Below are positions 32,146-32,297 of a stretch of DNA of 32,297 bases, in pieces (position 1 is the stretch's first letter; the number at the start of each line of letters is the position of its first letter). The stretch is from Hyphomicrobiaceae bacterium (lineage in GTDB: Bacteria > Pseudomonadota > Alphaproteobacteria > Rhizobiales > Hyphomicrobiaceae). Both the position numbers and the translations under genes were made by a program. Location of the stretch: contig JAGRKS010000077.1 of the NCBI GenBank assembly GCA_020442185.1, positions 1-32,297 on the forward strand, read 5' to 3'. A model generated the notes under the pieces. It saw only the letters and a list, made by a program, of their open reading frames with translations, was not told the DNA's origin and ran no database searches.

Positions 32146-32297
32146 ATGTCAGACGGCAATGAAAATTCCCGACATCACGATGGGCGGCATACTCTTGCCG
32201 ACCTCGCGGCTGTGATGGCGGCACTCCGGACGCCCGGCACGGGTTGTCCGTGGGACCTCGAACAGACCTTCGCGACGATCGCGCCCTACACGATCGA
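32146..32297 (+). CDS. mazG: Nucleoside triphosphate pyrophosphohydrolase MazG, N-terminal fragment
   Basis: The first 50 codons, cut by the window end. After a short polar leader ([16 protein letters not shown]) the MazG opening is plain: [34 protein letters not shown], in which CPWDLEQT and IAPYTI are hallmark residues (shown here in shortened pieces elsewhere). MazG hydrolyses nucleoside triphosphates to monophosphates, cleansing the pool and modulating stress signalling. The metal-binding EExxE motifs would lie just past the end. The upstream gene is divergent. Confidence 0.9.
   Translation, partial: MSDGNENSRHHDGRHTLADLAAVMAALRTPGTGCPWDLEQTFATIAPYTI

Noticed and set aside
1..32297. A new defence, mobile or biosynthetic system
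   Set aside because: All long genes but one belong to recognisable core or common families. No nuclease, transposase, integrase, reverse transcriptase or toxin-antitoxin motifs were seen.

Overview
The window is G+C-rich chromosomal DNA, almost certainly from an alphaproteobacterium of the order Hyphomicrobiales (Rhizobiales). The evidence is the gene order fabD-fabG-acpP-fabF-mltG-yicC-gmk, followed by the opposing run lptF-lptG-lptD-surA-pdxA-rsmA and then pepA. This arrangement is typical of the order. An invasion-associated locus B (IalB) family protein and alphaproteobacterial-style HspQ, LptD and SurA proteins agree with it. I cannot name a genus from the sequence.

Layout. Positions 1-1689 hold the 3' part of mfd (transcription-repair coupling). 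Positions 1726-5921 carry three minus-strand genes: an ABM-domain protein, an acyl-CoA synthetase and a YejA-like peptide-binding protein. Positions 6263-10811 are an accessory stretch of single genes: a secreted IalB-family protein (+), a repeat-rich intergenic array, hspQ (-), a malyl-CoA-lyase-like CoA ester lyase (-), a secreted fasciclin protein (+) and a small secreted basic protein with a CHAP/NlpC-like C-terminus (-). Positions 11270-19775 are the plus-strand fatty acid synthesis cluster (fabD, fabG, acpP, fabF), then mltG, yicC and gmk. Positions 19939-28406 are the minus-strand envelope cluster, transcribed lptF > lptG > lptD > surA > pdxA > rsmA. pepA (+) follows at 29133, then a 610-base gene-free gap with an AT-rich island and a strong terminator, an unidentified six-helix membrane protein (-), and the first 50 codons of mazG (+) running off the end.

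How the genes work together. The fab genes supply acyl chains for phospholipid and lipid A. LptF, LptG and LptD form the inner-membrane and outer-membrane ends of the LPS export bridge. SurA chaperones outer-membrane proteins, including LptD in well-studied bacteria. MltG sets glycan-strand length. The core of the window is therefore an envelope biogenesis neighbourhood with housekeeping passengers (gmk, pdxA, rsmA, pepA).

I found no CRISPR array, transposase, phage gene, toxin-antitoxin pair, tRNA or rRNA, and no gene set that looks like a new defence or biosynthetic system. The most interesting signals are non-coding: a mosaic of palindromic repeats between ialB and hspQ whose hairpins differ by compensating base changes; a structured intergenic segment between yicC and gmk; a hairpin-bearing 687-base gap before fabF; and an AT-rich island followed by a strong terminator after pepA that could encode a small RNA.
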